Source: an uncultured Planctomycetaceae bacterium
Lineage (GTDB): Bacteria > Planctomycetota > Planctomycetia > Gemmatales > Gemmataceae
Assembly: GCA_903960945.1 (NCBI GenBank)
Contig: CAJCCR010000307.1
Span: forward strand, 1 to 40,704
Length of the DNA: 40,704 bases
Direction: 5' to 3'
In this document: positions 32,331-40,704 of the stretch, piece after piece
Position numbering within the stretch: the stretch's first letter is position 1
How the letters are laid out: each line of letters begins with the position of its first letter
Made by a program: the position numbers and the translations under genes
Notes under the pieces: model-generated
What the model was told of the DNA's origin: nothing
The model's input: the letters and a program-made list of their open reading frames with translations, nothing else
Database searches by the model: none

Positions 32331-32336
32331 TATAAT
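32331..32336 (+). promoter_or_regulatory. Perfect -10 box upstream of uvrA
   Basis: TATAAT at 32331-32336 matches the consensus fully, but no -35 sits at the right spacing; TTGGGA at 32305 would need a 20-base spacer. If used, transcription starts near 32343, leaving only about 8 bases before the ATG at 32351 and favouring a downstream uvrA start. A short ACGGC-ATCA-GCCGT hairpin lies at 32254-32267. Confidence 0.35.
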
Positions 32337-32395
32337 CAATTCTATCTGCAATGCGACAACCGAACTACGGTAAACATCCAAGGTTAATGGGAATT

Positions 32396-35300
32396 ATGAA
32401 AGCTGAAGATACTCAATCGATTGTGGTTCGAGGGGCACGAGAACACAACCTCCGCGATATCAGTTTGGTTCTCCCAAGAAACCAATTAATCGTATTTACG
32501 GGGGTTAGTGGATCGGGCAAAAGTTCGCTTGCGTTTGACACCCTATACGCTGAAGGTCAAAGGCGTTATGTAGAATCTTTATCGAGCTATGCGAGGCAAT
32601 TTCTGGGCCAACTCCAGAAACCTGATGTCGATTTTCTTTCGGGCTTATCACCCACGATCAGCATTCAACAAAAATCCGCTGGCAGAAATCCCAGAAGTAC
32701 TGTTGGCACTATTACAGAGATTCATGATTACCTTCGGGTTCTTTTTGCCAGGATTGGACTTGGCCATTGCCCTGATTGTGGCAACCCCATCACGGCTCAA
32801 TCCAGAGAACAAATTCTAGCGCAAATTTTAGTCCTGCCTAAAGGCACTAAATTTCTAGTTCTTGCTCCCTTGATTCGAGGCCAAAAAGGAGAATACAAAG
32901 ATCTTTTCGAAGATCTTCAACGCAAAGGTTTTGTTCGTGCCAGAGCTGATAAGAAAGTCTTTCGGTTGGGGGAAGACATCAAGCTTGATCGCAAAATCAA
33001 GCACGATATCGAAGTGGTTATTGACAGGCTGAAAATTGATGACGATTTGCGTTCCAGGCTCGCAGAAGCGGTTGAACAAGCGCTTCAACAATCCAAAGGC
33101 TCTCTTATTGTTGCTATCGAAAAAGACGATGGCACTTACGACGACATTTTGCTTTCTTCGCATTACGCTTGTTTGCAATGCAATAAAAGTGTGGAGCCCC
33201 CTTCCCCGCAGTTATTCAGCTTTAATAGTCCGCATGGCATGTGCATGCAATGTGATGGCCTAGGTATTTCCTATAGTTTTGATCCAGATTTGATGGTGCC
33301 TGATCCTTCCCTGAGCTTTAGTCAGGGCGCGATCGCTATTCTCGGAAAAATTCAAGCCATGGGCCGCTGGCGCAGACACATCTATGCAGGGGTCGCCAAC
33401 ACCCTTGGCATCGACCCCAAAGCTGCTTGGAAAGATTTACCTAAACAGCATCAGGATTGGCTTCTCTTTGGTAGCGGCGATACTCATATCGTTTACGAAT
33501 GGAAGATGCGTGGCGGTGGGGTTTGGAAGCATGGTGGCATCTGGGAGGGAGTTGTGCCCCAGCTACAGGCAAGCTTTAAGAAAACTGCTGCAGGGCCCAG
33601 AAAGTATCAACTCGAAAAATACATGCGCGTGATGAAATGCTCTGCCTGCCATGGCCAACGCTTAAACCCTCAGGCACGCTTTGTTAAAATTGCAGGCAAG
33701 TCGCTTGTAGATCTTTGTTCTCTTCCTGTTTCAGAACTGGCTGAATGGCTTGATCCAATCAATGGCGTCCTCGCAAAAAAAATCTCTCCCATTCACGCTC
33801 TCATTGCTGATGAAGTGCTGAAAGAACTTCGTGGAAGGGTTGGTTTTCTTTTAAATCTCGGGCTTCATTATCTTTCACTTGAACGCTCTGCACCTACGCT
33901 TTCTGGCGGCGAGGCTCAGCGCATTAGATTAGCAGGCCAAATTGGCTGCGGCCTTGTGGGCGTTCTTTATATCCTTGATGAACCCAGCATTGGATTGCAT
34001 CCCAGAGACAACGAACGACTCATCGAAAGCCTGAAACGACTCCGCGATTTTGGGAATACAGTTATCGTGGTCGAGCATGATGAAGATACCATGCGGGCTG
34101 CTGATTTTATTGTCGACTTCGGCCCGGGGCCTGGTATCCGTGGTGGCGAAATCGTAGCAACAGGTTCCTATGATGAAATTGTCGCAAACAAAAACAGCCT
34201 CACTGGCAAATATCTTTCTGGCAAAATCACCATCGATGGCCCGCCCAACAGGCGTAGCGGAAACTCTAAAGTCATCACTGTCACTGGCGCAAAGCATCAC
34301 AACCTTAAAAACATTAATGCGGAATTTCCTCTTGGAAAGTTCATTTGCATTACAGGGGCTAGCGGCTCTGGCAAAAGCTCTTTGGTTAACGATATTCTTA
34401 GGCGCGGGCTTTCTGTTCTTCTAAACAAGGCTACAAGTTCAGATCCCGATGCAGAAGCTCAGGAAGATTCTGAAGAAGTGGTTCATGCATCAAAGATGCC
34501 CCCGGGCGAGCATGATTCCATCAAAGGCTACCAGCACATTGATAAAGTAATCAACATTGATCAAACCGCAATTGGTAGAACTCCACGTTCAAATCCTGCT
34601 ACTTACATCAAAGTGTTTGACGAAATAAGAGCACTTTTCGCAGAGTTACCAGAAGCTAAGATTCGTGGGTACCAGAAAGGTCGCTTTAGTTTCAACAGGC
34701 CGGGCGGCAGATGCGAAGCCTGCGAAGGAAATGGTAGCAACCGTCTTGAAATGGATTTCCTCGCTGATGTCTGGGTCCCCTGCCCTGTTTGCGAAAGCAA
34801 ACGGTTCAATAGGGAAACTCTGCAAGTGCGCTTCAAAGAAAAGAACATCCAAGAAGTGCTGGAAATGGACATCCAACAGGCGGTAGAACACTTCCAAAAT
34901 ATTCCAAAAATTCACAGCATGCTTAAAACCCTGCACGATGTCGGGCTTGATTACATGAAGCTTGGACAACCTGCACCCACCCTTTCAGGCGGTGAGGCCC
35001 AGAGAATCAAACTTGCCAAGGAACTTTGCAAAAGATCCACAGGCAAAACACTTTATCTTCTTGATGAACCTACCACAGGGCTTCATTTTGAAGACATTCG
35101 AAAACTCTTGCAGGTGCTTCACGGATTTGTTGATGCAGGCAACACAGTCCTAGTCATCGAGCATAATCTTGATGTTATCAAGACGGCTGATTGGATTATC
35201 GACTTGGGACCTGAAGGTGGGAAAGGCGGAGGCGAAATCCTATTTGCAGGAACCCCCGACGAGTTACAAAAATGCAAAAAATCTCATACTGGAAGTGCTT

Positions 35301-38300
35301 TAAAGGATCACCTTCACCCTAAATCCAAAGGACTCAAGGCAGGAAAATCCGACCTGAAGAAAAAAGGCGCACAGCAACCTTTGAAGTTCATTGAGGTCGC
35401 TGGCGCGCAACAGCACAACCTTAAAAATGTCAGTGTTTCTATTCCAAGAGATAAGATGACGGTTTGCTCAGGCCCCAGCGGGTCTGGCAAAAGCTCTCTC
35501 GCTATGGATACCATTTACGCTGAGGGGCAGCGTAGATACATCGAATCGCTTTCTGCATACGCCAGGCAATTTCTTGGTCAAATGCAAAAGCCCAGAGTTG
35601 AGCATGTTACAGGGCTATCTCCTGCGATTGCTATCGAACAAAAAAACAACAGCAAGAGCCCCCGCTCTACCATAGGGACCATTACTGAAATTCATGATTA
35701 TCTTCGTATTCTCTTTTGCAGACTGGGTGAGCCCCATTGCCCCAAATGCAACATCCCTGTTGGCACCCAGACATCCGATGAAATTATTGCCAAGATAGAA
35801 TCGATGCAAGAGGGTTCAAAGATTTACCTGATGGCGCCCATCGAGAGAAAAGGTCAGGATTCTTTCGAAGATATTTTCAACGAAATCCGAAGTGCGGGTT
35901 ATCTACGGGTCCGAATTGATGGCAAGCTTTACACCCTTGAAAACCTACCTGAAATCGACCATCGTAGAAAACATAATGTTGAAGTCGTAGTGGATAGGTT
36001 GGTTATTAAATCAGGGATGCGAACCAGAATTTGCGATGCGGTGGAATCGGGTTTGGACTTAGGCAAAGGCATGCTTCATATTGCACATGTTGATGATCAA
36101 TTTGCAGAAGAAAATTGGAAGATCGACAAGTACAGCCAACATTTTTCCTGTAACAAATGCAACAGGGGCTTTGAGCCGCTTAACCCCCATCATTTCTCTT
36201 TTAACAGCCCTTTGGGCTGGTGCCCGGTTTGCGAAGGCCTTGGGAAACAACAGGGCGCAAACCCTGCCCTGCTTGTACGAAATCCATCCCTTACTTTACG
36301 CAAAGGGGCTCTGTCTGCATGGCCAGACCTTGAAGCAAATGATGGCTTCCTACCTTTTGCGCAGGCCATAGCCACTGCAGGTGGATTCAATCTTGATACC
36401 CCTTTTGATCAGCTTACACCAACACAGCAACGATTCGTGTTTCATGGTTCCAATGAAGACTGGCTTGAAGCTACGGTTCCTTCTTCACCCAAAAACAATT
36501 CCAAGGTACTTTTCCAATACAAAGGGCTCTTCCCCGCACTTGAAGAAGCCTCTAGAGTTAGCGCCTTTTATCGTGCCAAACTCGATAGCCTTGTCAGTGA
36601 TGTAGCTTGTGGAACTTGCAGGGGTTCCAGACTTCGTGATGATGCTTCGGCATGCAAATTACATTTCGGTAAAGGGTTGCCATCACTAACAATTGGCGAA
36701 TTAGAATCGTCAACATTAAGATTAGGATTAAGCTATTTCAAAGGGCTGACACTTAATGCTTCCCAGAAAAAAATTGCAGGCGAATTGGTTCGTGAAATCG
36801 TGGGTAGGTTACAGTTACTAGTCGATGTCGGGCTTGATTATGTGACTTTAGATCGATCGGGGCCTACGCTTTCGGGGGGAGAATCGCAAAGAATTCGCCT
36901 CGCCAGCCAGGTAGGAAGCGGACTCACCGGGGTTCTTTATGTTCTTGATGAACCCACGATTGGATTACATCCCCGCGATAATCAACGACTTTTAAAAGCT
37001 TTGCAAAAACTTCGCGATCTGGGCAACACCTTGATCATGGTAGAGCATGATCGGGAAGTAATTGGTTCTGCAGATTATCTTCTCGACTTCGGCCCTGGTG
37101 CGGGGAGCATGGGTGGCGCTATTACCGCAAGCGGAACACCAGCACAGGTACTTAAATCTACTGCTTCCCTTACTGGTCAATACTTATCAGGAAAAAAAGC
37201 CATTCCTGTTCCAACCAAGAGAAGGTTATCTTCTAATAAGGCCGGTATATACCAACCTTCCGGAACACTTTGCATTCGTGGGGCTAGGCAAAACAATCTG
37301 AAAAACATCGATGTCTGGATACCGCTTGGTGCGTTAATTTCTGTTACAGGTGTCAGCGGTTCCGGAAAAAGTTCGCTCATCAATGAAGTTCTTTATCAAA
37401 CTCTTGCCCGCAGATTGCACCGGGCTAAAACGCCTGCAACTGCCCATGATGATATTTTGGGGCTGGAAAATGTTGATAAAGTGATCAATGTCGATCAGGA
37501 TCCACTTGGGAATTCACCCCAATCAAACCCAGCTACTTATACTGGTGTTTTCGATCACCTGCGCGAATTATTCAGCAAGCTTCCTGAATCTAAAATCAGG
37601 GGCTATCAACCTCGTAGATTCAGCTTTAATAAACCGGGTGGCAGATGCGATGCTTGCGAAGGAAATGGGCAAAAATGCATCGAAATGCACTTCCTACCAG
37701 ATGTTTGGCTCGAATGCGACATCTGCAAAGGCAAGCGCTACAACCCAGAAACCTTAGCTGTATTGTACAAGGGAAAATCAATCGCAGATGTGCTGGAAAT
37801 GCGCATTAGCGATGCTGTTGCATTGTTCGAAAACCAACCTAAAATCCGACAAATACTTCAGACCCTGGATGATGTTGGTTTGGGTTACATGGCACTTGGC
37901 CAATCTGCCCCCACACTTTCAGGTGGAGAAGCACAGCGCGTTAAACTTGCTGCAGAACTTGCACGGCCCAATACGGGCAAAACAATTTACATTCTCGATG
38001 AACCCACCACCGGGCTTCATTTCGACGATGTTAGAAAACTTCTGGAAGTACTTCACCGCTTGGTGGATTTAGGCAATACCGTGGTCGTGGTTGAACATAA
38101 TCTTGATGTGATTAAAAGTTCGGATTGGATCATTGATCTTGGTCCAGAGGCTGGCCCGGAAGGTGGCATGGTCGTTGCTCAAGGTACGCCCGAAGCCATT
38201 GTTACTGCTACTTGGGAAAAGCTTAATCTTTCTGATATGCCAATAAAACCTTATGGATTATCTCACACCGCAATAGCATTGCTACCCGTTCTAAATGCCG

Positions 38301-39340
38301 GGCCAAGAATTGAGCGAATCCCCCATAATCCATTAAAAGAACTTTCCGCCAAGGAAAAATCCATCAACATCAAGGATCTTGGCGGTGATGTCAAAATGCC
38401 TTGGGAAGCCGATGGCAAAAATTGGCACACGATCAATCGTATTACACTCGATGGCAAACCTTGTAGATGGGAAGGCAAGGCGCTGGAGTTTCTAGATAAA
38501 CTACTGCAAACAAAAAAAGCTCTTGCCCCAGCAGATTGGACGGAACGAAGTGTTGTTGAGTTTACCGCCACGGGAAAACCCGCAACATGGTTTTGCCATG
38601 CCCTTACCGGGCACGAATGGCTTTTACGACTGGTGTTCAGGGTCCCCAAAAACTCTTTTAATGAAAATGAATTAAACTCCAGTCTAGATATTCCAACTTT
38701 AAACAACACCGAAGGCCTTGAAATATATGGCAATGAATCCAGAGTTCGGGTTGGGAACTTGAAAAAATCTCCTTGGCAGCAAATCACCATCTTGGTGCAT
38801 CGCCTTTCAGAAATACAGAGCGATGAATTTAAAAGCTTTATTGATACAGCAACATCGGCACACCTCGATCACATTAAGCGTTTATCGCTAAAACCTGAAG
38901 ATTTGATGCCCTGGAAACTTCATGGAGACAAATGGCATCTCGGCGAAAAGGGATTCCCAATTGGTAAAAAGCTTTACTGGGATAGAAATATTTTGAAGGA
39001 CATTCTCGATTGCGCAGGCAAATCAGGTAAAAGCCTCGAAATACAATGGGACAATAGAGACTGCGTTACCTTCCGAGTAAAAGGTGTTACTCATAGTTGG
39101 ATGATGGTCAAAACCAAAGGAAACGAATTTTTAGAAGTAAGACTTTCCGGACCAAGCGGGAAAGTTAATCTAGATATGGCAAAAGGAATTGGCTTTGAGC
39201 AAGAATTAATCGAGCATCGCAATGAAATGGATGTCATAGTTTTAAAATTCCGCAAGCCTGAAGACTTCACCTTGCCAAAACTTAGTGAATTCTTCAAAGA
39301 GCATCTGGGGCATTTTATCAAGATGAAATCTGAAAATTAA
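32396..39340 (+). CDS. uvrA: Tandem-fused UvrA (two complete UvrA copies plus C-terminal extension)
   Basis: Role: damage recognition in nucleotide excision repair with UvrB. Seen: about 2314 residues. Copy 1 (about 8-945) has Walker A with Lys42 and Lys660 and LSGGE signatures at 502 and 863; copy 2 (about 995-1940) has Walker A with Lys1032 and Lys1658 and signatures at 1492 and 1841. All four ATP sites keep DEP(S/T)xGLH Walker B motifs. Each copy has its paired CxxC zinc modules, including SFNSPxGxCxxC and GGRCxACEGNG. The remaining 370 residues form an extension with two repeats starting PWEADGKNWH (2002) and PWKLHGDKWH (2172). Start: ATGs at 32351, 32387 and 32396 are in frame; 32396 fits the -10 position and yields a normal UvrA N-terminus. 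Known: fused giant UvrA proteins occur in Planctomycetes. No uvrB or uvrC is in the window. Confidence 0.95.
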   Translation: MKAEDTQSIVVRGAREHNLRDISLVLPRNQLIVFTGVSGSGKSSLAFDTLYAEGQRRYVESLSSYARQFLGQLQKPDVDFLSGLSPTISIQQKSAGRNPRSTVGTITEIHDYLRVLFARIGLGHCPDCGNPITAQSREQILAQILVLPKGTKFLVLAPLIRGQKGEYKDLFEDLQRKGFVRARADKKVFRLGEDIKLDRKIKHDIEVVIDRLKIDDDLRSRLAEAVEQALQQSKGSLIVAIEKDDGTYDDILLSSHYACLQCNKSVEPPSPQLFSFNSPHGMCMQCDGLGISYSFDPDLMVPDPSLSFSQGAIAILGKIQAMGRWRRHIYAGVANTLGIDPKAAWKDLPKQHQDWLLFGSGDTHIVYEWKMRGGGVWKHGGIWEGVVPQLQASFKKTAAGPRKYQLEKYMRVMKCSACHGQRLNPQARFVKIAGKSLVDLCSLPVSELAEWLDPINGVLAKKISPIHALIADEVLKELRGRVGFLLNLGLHYLSLERSAPTLSGGEAQRIRLAGQIGCGLVGVLYILDEPSIGLHPRDNERLIESLKRLRDFGNTVIVVEHDEDTMRAADFIVDFGPGPGIRGGEIVATGSYDEIVANKNSLTGKYLSGKITIDGPPNRRSGNSKVITVTGAKHHNLKNINAEFPLGKFICITGASGSGKSSLVNDILRRGLSVLLNKATSSDPDAEAQEDSEEVVHASKMPPGEHDSIKGYQHIDKVINIDQTAIGRTPRSNPATYIKVFDEIRALFAELPEAKIRGYQKGRFSFNRPGGRCEACEGNGSNRLEMDFLADVWVPCPVCESKRFNRETLQVRFKEKNIQEVLEMDIQQAVEHFQNIPKIHSMLKTLHDVGLDYMKLGQPAPTLSGGEAQRIKLAKELCKRSTGKTLYLLDEPTTGLHFEDIRKLLQVLHGFVDAGNTVLVIEHNLDVIKTADWIIDLGPEGGKGGGEILFAGTPDELQKCKKSHTGSALKDHLHPKSKGLKAGKSDLKKKGAQQPLKFIEVAGAQQHNLKNVSVSIPRDKMTVCSGPSGSGKSSLAMDTIYAEGQRRYIESLSAYARQFLGQMQKPRVEHVTGLSPAIAIEQKNNSKSPRSTIGTITEIHDYLRILFCRLGEPHCPKCNIPVGTQTSDEIIAKIESMQEGSKIYLMAPIERKGQDSFEDIFNEIRSAGYLRVRIDGKLYTLENLPEIDHRRKHNVEVVVDRLVIKSGMRTRICDAVESGLDLGKGMLHIAHVDDQFAEENWKIDKYSQHFSCNKCNRGFEPLNPHHFSFNSPLGWCPVCEGLGKQQGANPALLVRNPSLTLRKGALSAWPDLEANDGFLPFAQAIATAGGFNLDTPFDQLTPTQQRFVFHGSNEDWLEATVPSSPKNNSKVLFQYKGLFPALEEASRVSAFYRAKLDSLVSDVACGTCRGSRLRDDASACKLHFGKGLPSLTIGELESSTLRLGLSYFKGLTLNASQKKIAGELVREIVGRLQLLVDVGLDYVTLDRSGPTLSGGESQRIRLASQVGSGLTGVLYVLDEPTIGLHPRDNQRLLKALQKLRDLGNTLIMVEHDREVIGSADYLLDFGPGAGSMGGAITASGTPAQVLKSTASLTGQYLSGKKAIPVPTKRRLSSNKAGIYQPSGTLCIRGARQNNLKNIDVWIPLGALISVTGVSGSGKSSLINEVLYQTLARRLHRAKTPATAHDDILGLENVDKVINVDQDPLGNSPQSNPATYTGVFDHLRELFSKLPESKIRGYQPRRFSFNKPGGRCDACEGNGQKCIEMHFLPDVWLECDICKGKRYNPETLAVLYKGKSIADVLEMRISDAVALFENQPKIRQILQTLDDVGLGYMALGQSAPTLSGGEAQRVKLAAELARPNTGKTIYILDEPTTGLHFDDVRKLLEVLHRLVDLGNTVVVVEHNLDVIKSSDWIIDLGPEAGPEGGMVVAQGTPEAIVTATWEKLNLSDMPIKPYGLSHTAIALLPVLNAGPRIERIPHNPLKELSAKEKSINIKDLGGDVKMPWEADGKNWHTINRITLDGKPCRWEGKALEFLDKLLQTKKALAPADWTERSVVEFTATGKPATWFCHALTGHEWLLRLVFRVPKNSFNENELNSSLDIPTLNNTEGLEIYGNESRVRVGNLKKSPWQQITILVHRLSEIQSDEFKSFIDTATSAHLDHIKRLSLKPEDLMPWKLHGDKWHLGEKGFPIGKKLYWDRNILKDILDCAGKSGKSLEIQWDNRDCVTFRVKGVTHSWMMVKTKGNEFLEVRLSGPSGKVNLDMAKGIGFEQELIEHRNEMDVIVLKFRKPEDFTLPKLSEFFKEHLGHFIKMKSEN

Positions 39341-39407
39341 TTACATGAACCTACAGCAATTTCTTACTACACTCTATTGGTCATAGCTATTTAAATGGGG
39401 GATTAAG

Positions 39408-40187
39408 ATGAGCAGGATTCTTTCGATACTTGTTACATTATTTTTGGCAACTTACTCTTCTGCGCATTATCACATTTTAATTCCAGAAAAAACCAGCTAT
39501 CAAAAAGATGACACTCTAGTCCTAAACTTCAAATTTGGACATCCCTTTGAATGTGAATTACAAGATGCTCTAAAACCTGAAAAAGTAATCATCATCAATC
39601 CCAAAGGCCAATCAATCGATATCACCGATCGATTCAAACTCGCTAAAGAAAAAATAGCAGACAAAGAAACCCTTTATTTCAAAGGTGATTTCAAAATGGA
39701 ACAAAGGGGCGACTACATTGTTATTGCAAAATCACAACCAGTTTGGATGACAACAGAAAAAATATATATTCAAGACATTATCAAGGTTGTAGTGCATGTT
39801 CAAACTCAAAATAATTGGGATGCAGAGCCAAGAACCGAATTTGAGCTTATGCCACTTTCGAGACCATATGGCATTTTACCAGGCATGGTTGCTCGATTTC
39901 AAATAAATGAACAGGCAAGAAAAAAACTAGGGCCACCGAATGGCTGGATGTTTGAAATAGAAAAATGGAATCCAGTCCCTCCAAAAAATCTTCCTCCAGA
40001 TGAACTCGTTACTTTTACCACAAAAGCAGAAGATGCTGGAGTTGTAACATTTTCTGCGCCAGAATCCGGCTGGTGGGGTATTACTACAGAAGGTAAAGAA
40101 ACAGAAATAATGAAAAACAATACGACAAAAGTCATTAAGCAACGAAGCACCTTTTGGTATTTTGTCAATCCGTTACCTAACCCCTAA
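39408..40187 (+). CDS. Secreted DUF4198-type protein, probable cobalt/nickel uptake accessory
   Basis: Seen: a signal peptide (ILSILVTLFLATYSSAH, cleavage before or near the first His), then AHYHILIPEKTSYQKDDTLVLNFKFGHPFECE, the metal-ligand-rich opening of DUF4198 (CbiK/NikK-like) proteins, and a second Ig-like half with VVTFSAPESGWWGITTE. Known: DUF4198 proteins are extracytoplasmic partners of CbiM/NikM energy-coupling transporters. The next gene encodes a CbiM-like permease 9 bases later, which supports the assignment. Ribosome site GGGGGA. Mature N-terminal histidines may bind Co or Ni (inference). Confidence 0.8.
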   Translation: MSRILSILVTLFLATYSSAHYHILIPEKTSYQKDDTLVLNFKFGHPFECELQDALKPEKVIIINPKGQSIDITDRFKLAKEKIADKETLYFKGDFKMEQRGDYIVIAKSQPVWMTTEKIYIQDIIKVVVHVQTQNNWDAEPRTEFELMPLSRPYGILPGMVARFQINEQARKKLGPPNGWMFEIEKWNPVPPKNLPPDELVTFTTKAEDAGVVTFSAPESGWWGITTEGKETEIMKNNTTKVIKQRSTFWYFVNPLPNP

Positions 40188-40196
40188 CCAATACTA

Positions 40197-40704
40197 ATGT
40201 ATTTTTTCGAACCTATCTTTGGCGTACACTTGCCCGATGGATTAATCCAAGGGCCTGGAATAATTACGGGATGGTGCATCGCACTCCTTTTACTGCTTTT
40301 GGGAAGCAGAAACCTCTCGAACGACGAAATTCCAAAAATATCTTTACTGACCGCAGTGTTTTTTCTAACGAGCTTATTTCCGATCCAAGTCCCGGGCGGC
40401 CCCAAAACCCACCTCCTTCTTAACGGTCTTATCGGCGTAATACTAGGGCAGCGCGCTGTTCTTGCTATCGCCCCAGCTTTGTTTTTGCAATCGTTACTTT
40501 TCGCCCATGGCGGCTTTCTCTCCCTCGGGCTCAATATTTGCATCATGACCATCCCTGCCTTATTGATAAACCCATTTGCAAAAATCATTCAAAATCCGCT
40601 CATCCAAGGCAAACCTTACGCCCAATTAACCATTTGTTTTTTCTTAACCAGTGCTAGTATTTTTGCAGTCACTGCAGGAATTCTTATGCTCGCTTGGCAA
40701 TTCA
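40197..40704 (+). CDS. CbiM-like energy-coupling permease, truncated by the window end
   Basis: Seen: a frame open from ATG 40197 to the right edge (169 codons). It begins MYFFEPIFGVHLPDGLIQGP, containing the HLPDG metal-site motif near the N-terminus, and has VPGGPKTHLLLNGLIGVILGQRA and LFLQSLLFAHGGFLSLGLNI, corresponding to the CbiM (H)LxGG and QxLLFxxGGxxxLGxN motifs. About five membrane segments are visible. Known: CbiM is the S component of Co2+/Ni2+ ECF importers, normally with CbiQ and CbiO downstream (outside this window). The N-terminal His is at residue 11 rather than residue 2, which is unusual for CbiM. The C-terminus is missing. Confidence 0.78.
   Translation, partial: MYFFEPIFGVHLPDGLIQGPGIITGWCIALLLLLLGSRNLSNDEIPKISLLTAVFFLTSLFPIQVPGGPKTHLLLNGLIGVILGQRAVLAIAPALFLQSLLFAHGGFLSLGLNICIMTIPALLINPFAKIIQNPLIQGKPYAQLTICFFLTSASIFAVTAGILMLAWQF

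Noticed and set aside
38263-38790. A 175-codon minus-strand frame opposite the UvrA tail
   Set aside because: Composition is serine/arginine-rich with no recognisable motif, and it is fully antisense to a conserved-looking repeat domain; it is a shadow frame.

Overview
The window looks like a chromosome segment of a planctomycete, probably from the Gemmatales/Gemmataceae side, with a modest GC content (mid-40s % by eye). The case rests on gene families. There are two Tat-exported DUF1501 proteins, a giant UvrA made of two complete UvrA copies plus a C-terminal extension, a VIT-VWA secreted protein, PD40 and SMP-30 beta-propellers, a Tat-exported sugar isomerase/epimerase-like protein, a GT87 transferase and an ECF sigma/anti-sigma pair. 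The organism call is inference; no rRNA or tRNA is present to anchor it.

Layout. 1-925: the 5' end of a divergent FdhF/YdeP-type molybdopterin oxidoreductase, then a TiaS-like N-terminal-domain protein. 1034-3893: two convergent DUF1501 genes sharing a bidirectional terminator. 4259-9186: purF, smpB, a glycosyltransferase and a double-domain WaaP/Kdo-kinase-like protein, all on the + strand. 9262-13581: a lipoprotein metallopeptidase, separate coaB-like and coaC genes that overlap by one base (the coaC is strikingly eukaryote/HAL3-like), an SMP-30 protein and a PD40 protein. 13591-18131 (minus): a metal-associated block of a UPF0718 permease (YcgR-like), a His-rich DUF1980 partner (YcgQ-like) and two paralogous secreted proteins with a mature N-terminal CxxC. 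18254-20674 (minus): a ZnuB-type ABC permease downstream of a class III aminotransferase. 20767-23378 (minus): a Gfo/Idh/MocA oxidoreductase, then a 302-bp spacer carrying a promoter, a perfect 16-bp palindrome and a 96-bp MITE-like inverted repeat, then accA. 23524-29235: a GT87 membrane protein, a ferredoxin-NADP reductase, a sugar-isomerase-like protein and the VIT-VWA protein, which ends in a strong terminator. 29492-32135: a small alpha/beta-hydrolase-like protein and the sigma/anti-sigma operon behind a textbook ECF-type promoter. 32396-39340: the tandem uvrA. 39408-end: a DUF4198 protein and a truncated CbiM-like cobalt/nickel permease.

Functionally this is mostly core metabolism (purine and CoA synthesis, fatty-acid initiation, trans-translation, nucleotide excision repair) interleaved with planctomycete-type exported proteins and at least two metal-transport loci. 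I see no prophage, CRISPR array, intact insertion sequence or defence island. The observations most worth following are the UvrA C-terminal duplicated domain, the HAL3-like CoaC, the paired CxxC secreted proteins beside the YcgR/YcgQ genes, the 96-bp inverted repeat, and several palindromes sitting on or next to predicted promoters.
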